From Oscillospiraceae bacterium (GTDB lineage Bacteria > Bacillota > Clostridia > UBA1212), in contig SVJA01000002.1 of NCBI GenBank assembly GCA_015069195.1, positions 186,001-250,000 of the forward strand: a stretch of 64,000 nucleotides of DNA, read 5' to 3'. The notes under the pieces are model-generated. The model saw only the letters and a list, made by a program, of their open reading frames with translations. It searched no databases and had not been told where the DNA came from. Position numbers and translations under genes: made by a program. Of this stretch, positions 9,536 through 19,000 are shown one piece after another (the first letter of the stretch is position 1; each line of letters starts with the position of its first letter).

Positions 9536-10327
9536 TTATACTTCTCTCTTGCGTGATACTAATACGTTTGCCAATGTGAATATTCCGAAGTAAAAGACAG
9601 CGACAACCAACGCTCTGATTATATCTGGGTTCGTTGCTGCGGCATCGGAAAGATTTGTGATATTGCCCTGAATCCAATAGTTGTTTATGTTGAAGTTTTT
9701 GTCGTTAACAAGTACGTTTATTACCAAAAAGATAATTTCAAAAGACATCGGGATACCTATGGAAAGTACCATTGTTCCCGCAGTCTTTTTTATGAAGGAC
9801 GCCATAAAGCAAAACATCGCGCTGTATGCAAACATAAGCATAATCTGAACGAGTAAAATCCAGATGATTTTTAAATTCCAATCACTTCCGATATCTTGCC
9901 ACATAGTGCAACCCAAAAAGAAACCGAACAGATAGCTGATAGCCGTGAAAATTAATGCGACAAACATAGACGCCGTTATTTTTGCAAAAAGCACTTCAAG
10001 TCGTGAATAGCCCTTAGCAAAAATATTTTTTATAGCACCTGACGAAAAATCGGAACAGTTTATAAGTGAAATAACAACAGCAAGCGATAGTACGGCTTCC
10101 GTGTTGAGCAGAGCGGAAACGAGAAATTTCTTTCCGTCAAATGGTCCGGAGAAAAAAATACTGAAATCCATGCCTGTCGCTTCCAGCGCATCTGATTGGA
10201 GCAACACATCGGTGAATTTATAAGTTACAATATTCAACGTCAAAACCGCAACGATAACTCCTGCGAAAATGTAAAGAGTTTTCATTTGAAACAGTTTTCG
10301 GAATTCAAATCTGAGAAGTTCTTTCAT
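9536..10327 (-). CDS. ABC-2-type transporter permease
   Basis: A 263-residue protein with about six transmembrane helices. It begins MKELLRFEFRKLFQMKTLYIF, a typical start of ABC-2 permeases of the bacitracin/lantibiotic-export type. It keeps the ALLNTE-LSLAVVISLI and SGAIKNIFAKGYSR blocks near the second helix that are shared by this family. It follows the ATPase gene after 2 nt and precedes the beta-propeller genes, so all four are very likely one transcript. The substrate is not evident: peptide export, resistance to an antimicrobial, or removal of membrane components are all possible. Confidence 0.85.
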   Translation of the reverse strand: MKELLRFEFRKLFQMKTLYIFAGVIVAVLTLNIVTYKFTDVLLQSDALEATGMDFSIFFSGPFDGKKFLVSALLNTEAVLSLAVVISLINCSDFSSGAIKNIFAKGYSRLEVLFAKITASMFVALIFTAISYLFGFFLGCTMWQDIGSDWNLKIIWILLVQIMLMFAYSAMFCFMASFIKKTAGTMVLSIGIPMSFEIIFLVINVLVNDKNFNINNYWIQGNITNLSDAAATNPDIIRALVVAVFYFGIFTLANVLVSRKREV

Positions 10328-10329
10328 AA

Positions 10330-11223
10330 TCAGACACCGATCCTTTCCATAAAGTATTTTTCAAGAGTGTCCGCTTCTGTTGTAAGACCGCTGACCTCTA
10401 TGCCGTTTTCGACAAGCAAGCGGTTAAGGCGCGCACTTTCTTCTATGTGTGAGAAAAGCACAATGTCATTTTTCTCTGTTTTTATATCATCTGCGGGAAT
10501 AATCTCTGTAAGAAGTTCCAACGCCTTTTCGGTATCATCTACAGTAATAGTTAGTCTGTGACGGCATCTTTCTGCGAGTTCTTCCGTAGTGAATTCATCG
10601 ATAAGGCGACCGTTATTTATGATACCGTATTTTGTGGCAATTTTTGAAAGTTCGTCAAGTAAGTGACTGGATATAAGGAACGTCATCTGTTTTTCTGTAT
10701 TAAGTTTCAGAATGAGATCACGAACTTCTTTCATTCCGGCAGGATCGAGTCCGTTTACCGGCTCGTCAAGTATCATAAATTCAGGATTACCAAGCAATGC
10801 AACCGCAATACCGAGACGTTGCTTCATACCAAGAGAAAATGCATCAACTTTTTTATTTGCGGTATCTGAAAGTCCGACGAATTCGAGAATGTCTTTAATT
10901 TCCTCATCGGTACTCCCGAAAAGAATTGCAAAACGTTTCATATTTTCATAGGCGGTACAATTACCGTAAAGACCGGGAGCCTCAATCAATGCTCCTATCT
11001 TTCTGTTTGAAGAAGCTGAAGGCTTTTCTCCGAAAAGGAAAAAGCTTCCGGATGTGGCATTTGCCAGACCGAGAACAGTTCTCATAAAAGTAGTTTTACC
11101 GGCACCGTTTCTTCCGATGAAACCGTAAATTTCTCCTTGTTTTATACACATATTAACTTTGTCAACGGCCGTATGAGGTCCGAATTTTTTGGTCAAATCT
11201 ACGGTTTGTAAAATATTGTCCAT
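10330..11223 (-). CDS. ABC transporter ATP-binding protein (BcrA-like)
   Basis: A 297-residue cytoplasmic ATPase. The Walker A motif is GRNGAGKTT (about residues 37-45), the signature is FSLGMKQRLGIA, and Walker B is FMILDEPVNGLDP, followed by a switch His in SSHLLDEL. After the ATPase core (about 220 residues) there is a 70-residue C-terminal domain typical of BcrA-type exporters paired with ABC-2 permeases. It is the first gene of the four-gene operon, with a promoter at 11254-11282 whose -35 box overlaps the end of the MFS gene. Substrate unknown. Confidence 0.9.
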   Translation of the reverse strand: MDNILQTVDLTKKFGPHTAVDKVNMCIKQGEIYGFIGRNGAGKTTFMRTVLGLANATSGSFFLFGEKPSASSNRKIGALIEAPGLYGNCTAYENMKRFAILFGSTDEEIKDILEFVGLSDTANKKVDAFSLGMKQRLGIAVALLGNPEFMILDEPVNGLDPAGMKEVRDLILKLNTEKQMTFLISSHLLDELSKIATKYGIINNGRLIDEFTTEELAERCRHRLTITVDDTEKALELLTEIIPADDIKTEKNDIVLFSHIEESARLNRLLVENGIEVSGLTTEADTLEKYFMERIGV

Positions 11224-11253
11224 ATCGCCACTTCCTTTGTATAAATTAACATT

Positions 11254-11282
11254 ATTTTATATTAAAGTTAACGGATTTTCAA
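11254..11282 (-). promoter_or_regulatory. promoter of the ABC/beta-propeller operon
   Basis: On the minus strand TTGAAA and TAAAAT are separated by 17 nt. The -35 box overlaps the stop codon of the upstream MFS gene. Confidence 0.65.
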
Positions 11283-12490
11283 TATAGGCTGTAGCTTTCA
11301 CTTTTGTTCATTAAAAAAATCAGAACGACAAGTAACAGCGGAAATATTGCCGCGGAAATAATTCCGAGAGAGAGATTGTTTTCAGAGCAACTTGCAACAA
11401 ATCCGACAACGCTCGGACCTAGTGTACAACCGATATCTCCCGAAAGAGACAGCAGAGCAAAAAGAACCGTTCCGTTATGATTGAATTTTTCTGCAGCAAG
11501 GCTGAAAGTACCCGGCCAGAAAACTCCGCACGAAAAACCGCACAATGCACCTCCTGCGACGGACACAATCGGCACTCGAACAAAAGAAATCATTAAATAT
11601 GAAACAAAGCACAACACGGCACAAGTAAGCATATATGATGTAATATGAATTTTTTTACTTATCCTTGAATGAAATACCCTTGAAATTCCCATAAGAACCG
11701 CAAAAAGGAATGGTCCTGCAATGTCTCCGGTTGTCTTGGTTATACCTATGTTGAGCTCGGCAAAAGCCGATGCCCATTGACTTACAGAATGACATGAAGC
11801 TCCACCGCAAAGCATGATCATTGCAGTCGCCCAAAACAGTGGTTTATTAATAAAATTTTTTGCAGACTGTTTTTCTCCGGTAATACTTAACGACGGGAGC
11901 GGTACCAACATAAATAGGAATGTGTTTACGAGCGGAATGAAAGCCCAGCCACAGGACAGTATTCTCCAATTATTCTTTCCGAATATAGAAAAAAATACTG
12001 TCGAAAGCCCAATGACCAAAACCGTTCCCCAGCAAAAAAACGAATGCATAAAACTCATTGCAGAAGGCTTGTTCCCGAGAGGACACGACTCTATTATCGG
12101 ACTCGTCAACACTTCAATCAGACCGCTGCCGCTTGAATACAAAATACAAGCAATTATTATTCCGACAAAAGCATCAGGGATAATATCCGGCAAAACTCCC
12201 AACCCTACAAAGCCTATCGCTGAAATAATGAGTGCAAAAATCATACAATGTCTTTGATCTAACTTATCAATGATTAATGCCGACAGAAAATCAACTGCAA
12301 GTTGTATAATGAATGATATTGCTACAAGAACGGTTACTTTTGAAAGCGGCAGACTGTATATTTCATTGAATGTTAAGAAAAGCAGCGGAGCAAAATTTAC
12401 TGCAACTGACTGTGTCATATATGCAATGCAACATGCCGCGGCGGTGCATCGATAGTCGCCGCGGATATATTGAATCAATTTTATATTCAT
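11279..12490 (-). CDS. MFS transporter, 12 helices
   Basis: A 403-residue integral membrane protein with about twelve hydrophobic helices in two halves. The inter-helix 2/3 loop IIDKLDQRHCM is the usual MFS loop with an acidic-basic pattern. Conserved features such as the GSGLIEVLTSPIIESCP helix and the MSFMHSFFCWG segment resemble the FucP/sugar-porter-like branch. The substrate cannot be read from the sequence. The ATG at 12490 follows a clear ribosome binding site (ACGGAG), so it is preferred over a GTG ten codons upstream. It is monocistronic, and upstream lies an inverted repeat that brackets the -10 box, implying tight transcriptional control. Confidence 0.85.
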   Translation of the reverse strand: MNIKLIQYIRGDYRCTAAACCIAYMTQSVAVNFAPLLFLTFNEIYSLPLSKVTVLVAISFIIQLAVDFLSALIIDKLDQRHCMIFALIISAIGFVGLGVLPDIIPDAFVGIIIACILYSSGSGLIEVLTSPIIESCPLGNKPSAMSFMHSFFCWGTVLVIGLSTVFFSIFGKNNWRILSCGWAFIPLVNTFLFMLVPLPSLSITGEKQSAKNFINKPLFWATAMIMLCGGASCHSVSQWASAFAELNIGITKTTGDIAGPFLFAVLMGISRVFHSRISKKIHITSYMLTCAVLCFVSYLMISFVRVPIVSVAGGALCGFSCGVFWPGTFSLAAEKFNHNGTVLFALLSLSGDIGCTLGPSVVGFVASCSENNLSLGIISAAIFPLLLVVLIFLMNKSESYSLY

Positions 12491-12498
12491 ACGGATCA

Positions 12499-12550
12499 CT
12501 CCGTTTATGTAAACCGTCACAATAACATTATATTTTTGACATAAACGGAG
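12499..12550. promoter_or_regulatory. operator-like 12-bp inverted repeat around the MFS promoter
   Basis: CTCCGTTTATGT at 12499-12510 and its exact inverse at 12539-12550 flank a TATAAT box on the minus strand (12527-12532). One arm lies between the -35 region and the -10 box. The other lies over the early transcribed region and overlaps the GGAG of the ribosome binding site. The -35 box itself is poor. This layout suits a dimeric repressor or activator site. Confidence 0.6.
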
Positions 12551-12555
12551 CGTTT

Positions 12556-12592
12556 AAAAATAATTCCGGCGGTCGGCCAAAGCCGACCGCCG
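12556..12592 (-). terminator. terminator of the Xre-regulator gene
   Basis: An 11-bp GC-rich stem (CGGCGGTCGGC / GCCGACCGCCG) is followed on the minus strand by GAATTATTTTT, a few bases after the stop of the regulator gene. Confidence 0.85.
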
Positions 12593-12599
12593 AAAAGAA

Positions 12600-13679
12600 T
12601 CATTGCCACATAAGTGAAAAAATTGATTTCAACTGATCATAATATTTTTCTTCCAACGGATAGGGGTGGGTTTGGAGTGCGTATTGCGTTGGGTTTTCCG
12701 CATTATTGTAGTCGTAGTAGAAATATTTTTTATTTTTATATAATAATTCTCCGTCACTCTTGTAAAAAATATGATTTTTTTCATAAGTTATAACAGGAAC
12801 AGATTCTTCGTTTTTTGAATGAGAAAAGCCACAGTCAAGTGTTGTATCTTGCGGTAATGTTTTCAGATTTTTTATAAGATCTCCGTAATCGTCGTTCAAT
12901 AAAATTTCTTTATATGTCCAAATATCCGGATCTTCGATATATTGCTTGACCAATGCGTATGTGTAGGTTCTTTCAAAGTTTTCAATGATTTCTTCCATTC
13001 GCGCAAGATCGGATTCTTTAACATAATATTCGGATGGCGGAAAATCGTAGTCTGTCTCCAGGTAAATTATCGAATTGTCAGGACAATCGCGTACTGCATA
13101 AATACTGTCACCGAACAATAACTTGCCGAGGATTAAAACTCCTTCTACTTTTGCCTCGCCGACTAATCTTTCTCCCACTGTACAGTCATATCCTTTGGTG
13201 TCGAGTGGAACATATTTTTCTCCGTAGTATGTTATGCATGAGTAATCGTATGAAATAACACAGTCGTGGTATCCTGCAAAATCCGACTTGATATCCGAAA
13301 ATATCTCGCGTAATGCAAACCATGCCAAGATGACTGTTGCGACCAGTGTTACAGAAACAAGAACTGCCAGAATTATTATTGTAGTTTTGTTTCGTTTCTT
13401 TGTTTTTCCCGCATCGTTACAAACAAAAGTTAAATTTTCCTCCGCTGCTATAGGGATAGTCTCTTCCGGAAGTTTTTCACCGTTTAACAATTCATTTATC
13501 GTAATAGAAAACGTCTCTGAAATTTTAGGCAAGAGTTCTATGTCGGGATACCCACGTCCTGTTTCCCAACGTGAAATAGCTTTTCGCGTTACCCCGATTT
13601 TTTCTGCAAGCTCTTGTTGTGTAAGACCGATGGCTTTTCGTTGTTCTGAAATGAAGTTGCCGATTTTTTCAGGATTCAT
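12600..13679 (-). CDS. membrane-anchored Xre-family transcriptional regulator
   Basis: A 359-residue protein. Residues 4-58 are a classic Xre helix-turn-helix (ISEQRKAIGLTQQELAEKIG, TRKAISRWETGRGYPD). After a linker comes a basic segment (KTKKRNKTT), one transmembrane helix at about 99-123, and a 235-residue domain predicted outside the membrane with no family I recognise. The start at 13679 follows an excellent AAAGGAGG site; a longer reading has no support. A DNA-binding domain tethered to an outer domain suggests direct signal sensing with transcriptional output. Its promoter is at 13702-13730. The neighbouring MFS operator is an obvious candidate target, by position only. Confidence 0.8.
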   Translation of the reverse strand: MNPEKIGNFISEQRKAIGLTQQELAEKIGVTRKAISRWETGRGYPDIELLPKISETFSITINELLNGEKLPEETIPIAAEENLTFVCNDAGKTKKRNKTTIIILAVLVSVTLVATVILAWFALREIFSDIKSDFAGYHDCVISYDYSCITYYGEKYVPLDTKGYDCTVGERLVGEAKVEGVLILGKLLFGDSIYAVRDCPDNSIIYLETDYDFPPSEYYVKESDLARMEEIIENFERTYTYALVKQYIEDPDIWTYKEILLNDDYGDLIKNLKTLPQDTTLDCGFSHSKNEESVPVITYEKNHIFYKSDGELLYKNKKYFYYDYNNAENPTQYALQTHPYPLEEKYYDQLKSIFSLMWQ

Positions 13680-13701
13680 TTGATCGCCTCCTTTTATCGG
13701 A

Positions 13702-13730
13702 AGTCTATCAAAAAGTGTCTGAGTGGGCAA
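13702..13730 (-). promoter_or_regulatory. promoter of the Xre-regulator gene
   Basis: On the minus strand TTGCCC and TAGACT are separated by 17 nt, 22 nt before the ATG. Confidence 0.5.
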
Positions 13731-13761
13731 GGAATGATTCGTAGCATAGCTGAAAATAAAC

Positions 13762-13792
13762 AAAAAACCCTGCCGATATAAAATCGACAGGA
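13762..13792 (-). terminator. terminator of tRNA-Ser(GCT)
   Basis: CCTGTCGAT pairs with ATCGGCAGG (one G-U) and is followed by GTTTTTT on the minus strand, just 3' of the tRNA. Confidence 0.85.
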
Positions 13793-13801
13793 TGCATAGT
13801 A

Positions 13802-13890
13802 CGGAGAAGAGGAGATTCGAACTCCTGCACCGGTTACCCAGCCTAACGGTTTAGCAAACCGTCCCCTTCGACCTGCTTGGGTACTTCTCC
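13802..13890 (-). tRNA. tRNA-Ser(GCT)
   Basis: An 89-nt class II tRNA with a 7-bp acceptor stem (GGAGAAG / CTTCTCC), discriminator G, anticodon loop TTGCTAA, a long variable arm and a T-loop GTTCGAATC. The 3' CCA is not encoded. It decodes AGC/AGU serine codons. A promoter lies at 13918-13945. Confidence 0.96.
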
Positions 13891-13917
13891 AAACCAAATA
13901 AATTTGAATGCTTTAAT

Positions 13918-13945
13918 ATATTATCATACTTTGAAAATTCGTCAA
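13918..13945 (-). promoter_or_regulatory. promoter of tRNA-Ser(GCT)
   Basis: TTGACG and TAATAT are separated by 16 nt on the minus strand, about 28 nt upstream of the tRNA 5' end. Confidence 0.65.
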
Positions 13946-13979
13946 GAGTAATTTTTGATATTTCCCGAAACTCCGAAAA

Positions 13980-14008
13980 TTGATTTTAGACAATCTGTGT
14001 GTTATAGT
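13980..14008 (+). promoter_or_regulatory. promoter of the HD-hydrolase operon
   Basis: TTGATT and TATAGT are separated by 17 nt. This places transcription start near 14015 and supports a downstream translation start at 14052. Confidence 0.55.
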
Positions 14009-14051
14009 GTTTTCGATAAGAATTGTGCAGAGTAAGGGAGTGTTGACGGCG

Positions 14052-14708
14052 TTGACTTATGCAGAATTAAAGAAAAACGTGGATATAAGAACTTATATTA
14101 TAAAAGCTGACGAAGCACTCGGTTCTTTGGGTTATACGGAGCATTGTTTTGCTCATATTTGCAAAGTTGCCGAGACCGCAGGAAATATTCTGGAAATGCT
14201 CGGATATGATGACGTGGTCGTTGAGAATGCTAAGATTGCAGGCTACCTGCACGATATCGGAAATATAGTAAATCGTGTGGATCATTCGCAAAGCGGAGGC
14301 ATTATTGCATTTAGATTTTTGTCGCATACCGATATGCCGGCGGAAAGTGTTGCTACGATAGTTTCTGCGATAGGAAACCATGACGAAGGTACGGGTACTC
14401 CGGTAAATGTCGTGGCGGCGGCGCTTATACTTGCTGACAAGTCGGATGTTCGAAGAAGCAGAGTGCGAAACAGAGATATTACGACTTTCGATATACATGA
14501 CAGAGTGAATTATTCCGTAATCCGTTCGGAATTGAATATCAATGCAGAAAAGAACTGCATAGTTCTTTCACTTGAGATTGATACAGAGTGCGGTTCAATA
14601 ATGGATTTCTTTGAAATATTCCTGCACAGAATGACTATGTGTAGAAAGGCTGCGGAGCGGTTGGGATTAAAATTCAGTCTTATTATAAACGGAGACAAAA
14701 TGGTATGA
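14052..14708 (+). CDS. HD-domain phosphohydrolase
   Basis: About 218 residues starting LTYAELKKNVDIR. The HD motif is GYLHDIGN, with upstream His in TEHCFAH and a downstream NHDEG, together forming the metal-binding set of HD hydrolases. Such enzymes usually hydrolyse phosphate bonds in nucleotides or cyclic nucleotides; the substrate here is unknown. The TTG at 14052 is chosen because the promoter lies at 13980-14008 and AAGGGAG lies 11 nt before it. A TTG at 14043 is too close to that site. The stop overlaps the start of the next gene (ATGA), so the two are coupled. Confidence 0.75.
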   Translation: MTYAELKKNVDIRTYIIKADEALGSLGYTEHCFAHICKVAETAGNILEMLGYDDVVVENAKIAGYLHDIGNIVNRVDHSQSGGIIAFRFLSHTDMPAESVATIVSAIGNHDEGTGTPVNVVAAALILADKSDVRRSRVRNRDITTFDIHDRVNYSVIRSELNINAEKNCIVLSLEIDTECGSIMDFFEIFLHRMTMCRKAAERLGLKFSLIINGDKMV

Positions 14709-14878
14709 GCAACTGTGAAAATTGCACCTATTTTATATATGACGAAGATTACGAAGAGTACATATGTTATGTGGATATGGACGAGGATGAAATGATGAGA
14801 TTTATGCAATCCCCGTCGCATGAATGTCCCTATTTCAGATTATATGACGAATACGGAACAGTCAGAAAGCAGAATTAA
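14705..14878 (+). CDS. small Cys-rich acidic protein (DUF6472-like)
   Basis: A 57-residue protein, MSNCENCTYFIYDEDYEEY at the start. It has four cysteines in the pattern CxxC...C...CPYF and a very acidic middle (DMDEDEM). The CxxC pairs suggest a small zinc-binding fold. I recall similar short proteins in Clostridia (DUF6472), of unknown function. It overlaps the HD-hydrolase stop by 4 nt and is followed by the LRR lipoprotein after 26 nt, so it is probably co-transcribed with both. It is too short for many gene finders. Confidence 0.75.
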   Translation: MSNCENCTYFIYDEDYEEYICYVDMDEDEMMRFMQSPSHECPYFRLYDEYGTVRKQN

Positions 14879-14904
14879 AGTGTGTTGTGCATAAGGAGAA
14901 TGAA

Positions 14905-15900
14905 ATGAAACAAATTTTAAAATATGCAGCAGTGATGATAATTGCGGTACTTGTATTGCTCGGAGCCGTCGGTTGCAATGAAGAGCTTCCGGAGTCTTTG
15001 ACAGAGTATGATTATAAGACTCCGAGACCGCTTGCGGGTGAAGATACAAATACGCACAAGACAGAAGCTGAAAAGATGCAAAGTTACAGCGGAAATGTTG
15101 TCGGAGAGGGTAGGTCGAATGATATTTTCAAATATTCGATTTGCGAAAACGGTATACAGATAGACGGACTTATTGACGGCTGTACACTGACTTCAATAGA
15201 TATACCGTCGGAGATTGAAGACAAGGCAGTTCTGGGAATTGCTACAGAAGCGTTTTGTGATAATCTGACTGTGGAAAACGTTACGATTCCGTCTTCCGTA
15301 AAGTATATCGGAACATCTGCATTCAGAAGAAACAGAAAACTTGCGACTGTTACATTAAATGAAGGTCTTTTGTTTGTCGGAGAGAGAGTTTTTGACAGTT
15401 GCGAGGTTCTTTCAAAACTGGTATTCCCTCAGTCGGTAAGCTATATAGGAGAATATGTTTGCGCACGTAGCGGCGTAGAAAATATAAGTATTCCTGCTTT
15501 GATAACGAGAGTGCCGAGCGGAATGTACTACGGAACTGCAGTAAAAGATTTTGAAATTCCGTCACAGGTAACTCATTTTTATGAAAGTGCATTTGCGAAA
15601 TGTAAAAATCTTACTGACATTACCATCCCGGGTAAGGTGGAATATATAGGACAGACTGCGTTTGCGAATTGTATAAATTTGAAGAGAGTTTATATTGAGG
15701 AGGGCTGTATAGAACTCTGTTACGGAGTTTTTGAAGGTGATCCCGCGCTCGAAGATATTTATATTCCGAAAACTGTTGTTACTTTCAGCAGTTCACTCAT
15801 ACCTGATGCAAACCAGGATGTTATATTCCATATTAAAGAAGGTTCGAAGATTGAAGAACTGGTTATAAATAAAAAACATAATTATATTGCAGAAAAATGA
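14905..15900 (+). CDS. BspA-type leucine-rich-repeat lipoprotein
   Basis: A 331-residue secreted lipoprotein. The signal peptide ends in the lipobox LLGAVGC with the lipidated Cys at residue 24. After a linker of about 70 residues, at least six LRR_5-type repeats of about 23 residues follow (VTIPSSVKYIGTSAF, DFEIPSQVTHFYESAF, ITIPGKVEYIGQTAF). This repeat type is widespread on surface proteins of gut bacteria and mediates binding, but the ligand is unknown here. The ATG at 14905 follows AAGGAGAA. It ends the HD-DUF operon and is followed by a terminator. Confidence 0.88.
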   Translation: MKQILKYAAVMIIAVLVLLGAVGCNEELPESLTEYDYKTPRPLAGEDTNTHKTEAEKMQSYSGNVVGEGRSNDIFKYSICENGIQIDGLIDGCTLTSIDIPSEIEDKAVLGIATEAFCDNLTVENVTIPSSVKYIGTSAFRRNRKLATVTLNEGLLFVGERVFDSCEVLSKLVFPQSVSYIGEYVCARSGVENISIPALITRVPSGMYYGTAVKDFEIPSQVTHFYESAFAKCKNLTDITIPGKVEYIGQTAFANCINLKRVYIEEGCIELCYGVFEGDPALEDIYIPKTVVTFSSSLIPDANQDVIFHIKEGSKIEELVINKKHNYIAEK

Positions 15901-15907
15901 TTTGAAT

Positions 15908-15950
15908 GAGATTGCATATATCCTGAGGGAATATCGCAGTCTCTTTTTTT
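15908..15950 (+). terminator. terminator after the LRR lipoprotein gene
   Basis: GAGATTGC pairs with GCAGTCTC and is followed by seven T residues. Confidence 0.75.
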
Positions 15951-16003
15951 GTCTTTTTAGCGCGTATAACATAGGTTTAAGAATGTTAAATTTTCGTAAA
16001 TCG

Positions 16004-16032
16004 TTTAATTTCACAGATATGTATGGTACAAT
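16004..16032 (+). promoter_or_regulatory. candidate promoter of the ATPase-permease fusion gene
   Basis: TTTAAT and TACAAT are separated by 17 nt, about 50 nt before the start codon. Confidence 0.45.
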
Positions 16033-16085
16033 GAAAAATGTATTCGTTAATTACAAAAGGCATTAAGAAAGGTTTGGGGAAAATA

Positions 16086-19000
16086 ATGCTTCAGTTAAAA
16101 AATATAGTAAAAGATTATACGGCGGGTGACAGTGTTGTTCACGCACTCAAAGGTGTCAGTATTGATTTCAGAAAGTCTGAATTTGTTGCGATACTCGGTC
16201 AGTCCGGTTGCGGGAAAACCACATTGCTTAATATCATCGGAGGTCTTGACCGTTATACCAGCGGTGACCTTATCATAAATTCAAAGTCTACTACACAGTT
16301 TAAGGATGCTGATTGGGATACGTACCGAAATCATTCGGTAGGTTTTGTATTCCAAAGTTATAACCTTATCCCGCACCAGTCCGTTCTTGCGAATGTTGAG
16401 CTTGCACTTACTCTTACAGGTGTGTCTAAGGCAGAGAGAAGACGCAGAGCGACAGAAGCTTTGGAAAAGGTAGGTCTCAGCGACCAGATACATAAGAAGC
16501 CGAACCAGATGTCCGGCGGTCAGATGCAGAGAGTTGCTATTGCCAGAGCGATTGTTAACGACCCTGATATTTTACTTGCTGATGAGCCGACAGGTGCGCT
16601 TGATACTGCTACCAGTGTTCAGATTATGGATATATTGAAAGATATTTCCCGGGAAAAGCTTATTATTATGGTAACTCACAATCCGGAGCTTGCTGATGAG
16701 TACGCTTCGCGTATTATTAAACTTTCTGACGGAGAGGTTATCAGTGACTCTCAGCCGTATGATGCGACTGAGGATGAGGCTGCTATAATTGCGGCCCATG
16801 AGGCAAGTCTTGCACAGCTTAGCGAAAAAGAGAAAAAGCAGGCTATAAAGGCTGAAAAGAAAAAGAACAAAAAGCCTTCGATGTCATTCTTTACTGCGCT
16901 TTCTCTTTCTCTTAATAACCTGATGACAAAGAAGACCAGAACATTGCTTACATCTTTTGCCGGCAGTATCGGTATCATAGGTATTGCACTTATACTTGCT
17001 CTTTCTACAGGTATCCAGACATATATAGATGACGTTCAGGAAGAAACTTTGTCATCGTACCCATTGGCGATAAAATCTCAGGAAACCGATATGGCAGGAT
17101 TGCTTTCAACGCTTGCCGGAAATTCCGACAAGAATAAGCATGAAAAAGATGCGGTATATTCAAATACTATGATGTATCAGTTTCTGAATGCGATGAATAA
17201 AGAGACTGCGAAAAATAATATGAAAGACTTCAAGGAGTTTCTCGATAAAGAGATGGACAAGGACACATCCGAAACAGAACTTTATAAGTATGCAAAGGCG
17301 ATAGAATATTCGTACAATGTACCTATAAATGCTTATACCAAGGACGGCGCCGGGGAGTATATAAAAGCTGACATAATGGAATTATTCAAAAAAATGTCCG
17401 TAATGATGATGCAGGGTGCAGATTCAGAAGCATCTGCAAATTCAGCGTCATCGATGTCATCGTTGATGGGAAATTCAGAATCAATGGGTATGCAGCTTTG
17501 GTCAGAGATTCTTCCCGGCCCAAATGGTGAACTTGTAAGTCCTATGATAGAGGATCAGTATGAGTTGGTACACGGTTCATGGCCTAAGGCGAAAAATGAA
17601 GTTGTGGTTATAGTGTCACAAAATAATGAGATTTCAGACTTCGCACTTTACGCGCTCGGTCTTAAAGATATGAACGATATGATTGATGCCATGCAGAAAA
17701 TCCACAAGGGTGAGCAGGTAGACGATACTATCGAAAGTTGGAGCTACGAAGAAATTTGCGATATAGATTTTAAACTCGTTACAAGTGCTGACTATTATAG
17801 TTATTCAGACAAAACACAGCTTTGGCAGGATATGAGTTCAAATAAAGAGTATATGAATATTCTTTTGAAGGACAACTCTCTTGCACTCGATATAGTAGGT
17901 ATCATAAGACCGGTCGAGGATGCGAATTTTGCGATAATGTCAGGTTCACTCGGATACACATCTGAGCTTACCGAATATATTATTGATAGGACAAATGACA
18001 GTGCTGTTGTAAAGGCTCAACAGGAAGAAAAAAACAAAAATGTAGATATTTTCAACGGCAAGCCTTTCTATATTCCCGAGAACCTTACAGAAGCTGAGCG
18101 TATAAAGATGTTCAAGGATTATTGCGAATCTTTGAGCGAATCCGGAAAACATGAGCTTTATGAGGAAATATTGTCCGGAAACAATGATGAAATCGACAAA
18201 AAGGTTGACGAAGAATTAAAAAAATATACGACCAGAGAGGCTCGTATAGATGCGATAGTAAATATGTCTGCACAAGCTGCCGGTGTTTCACCTGATGTTA
18301 TAAAATCGATGGTGAAATTTGACGAATATACTGACGAAAAGGTAGAAGAATCTCTCCGTGAGGTTTTGAAACAGGATATTGGCGGAGCAAGCGGAAAAAC
18401 ACAGATTGAGACTATTATAAAAACTCCTACCGAAGCCGAACTTGATAAAATGGTTGCGGACAGTATTGCAAAGATAAAAGAAAGCATGCCGATGGTTCAG
18501 GATGATAATCAGGCAAAGATGGCATTTGTCGCAATGGCATACTCAAAAGAAATCCAGATGCCTCAGGACATGATAAACGGCTATCTGGCATCGTTGACTG
18601 AACAAGAGATTAATGATGTGATGAGAAATATTCTCAAAATACAATATGTATCTGAAGGCACTTATGAACAGTATGCTGATATGAAGGTTGCTGCTGTATT
18701 TGATTCATATATCGCAGGCTGTGATGACAAGGCGCTTCTCGAATTATTTGAGGAGCATATCGACAAAGGTAAATCCGAATCTTCTTACGAGCAGAATCTT
18801 GCTGTTCTCGGTGTAGCGGATATGGCAGATCCTTTCACGATTAATATTTATGCAGCGACATTTGAGGCAAAAGATAAGATTGCCGAAATTATTGCAGACT
18901 ACAACGATGGTGCCAAAGAGGAAGACATCATAAAATATACCGACTATGTTGCGATACTTATGTCTTCGATCTCAACGGTAATAAATGCTATATCTTATGT

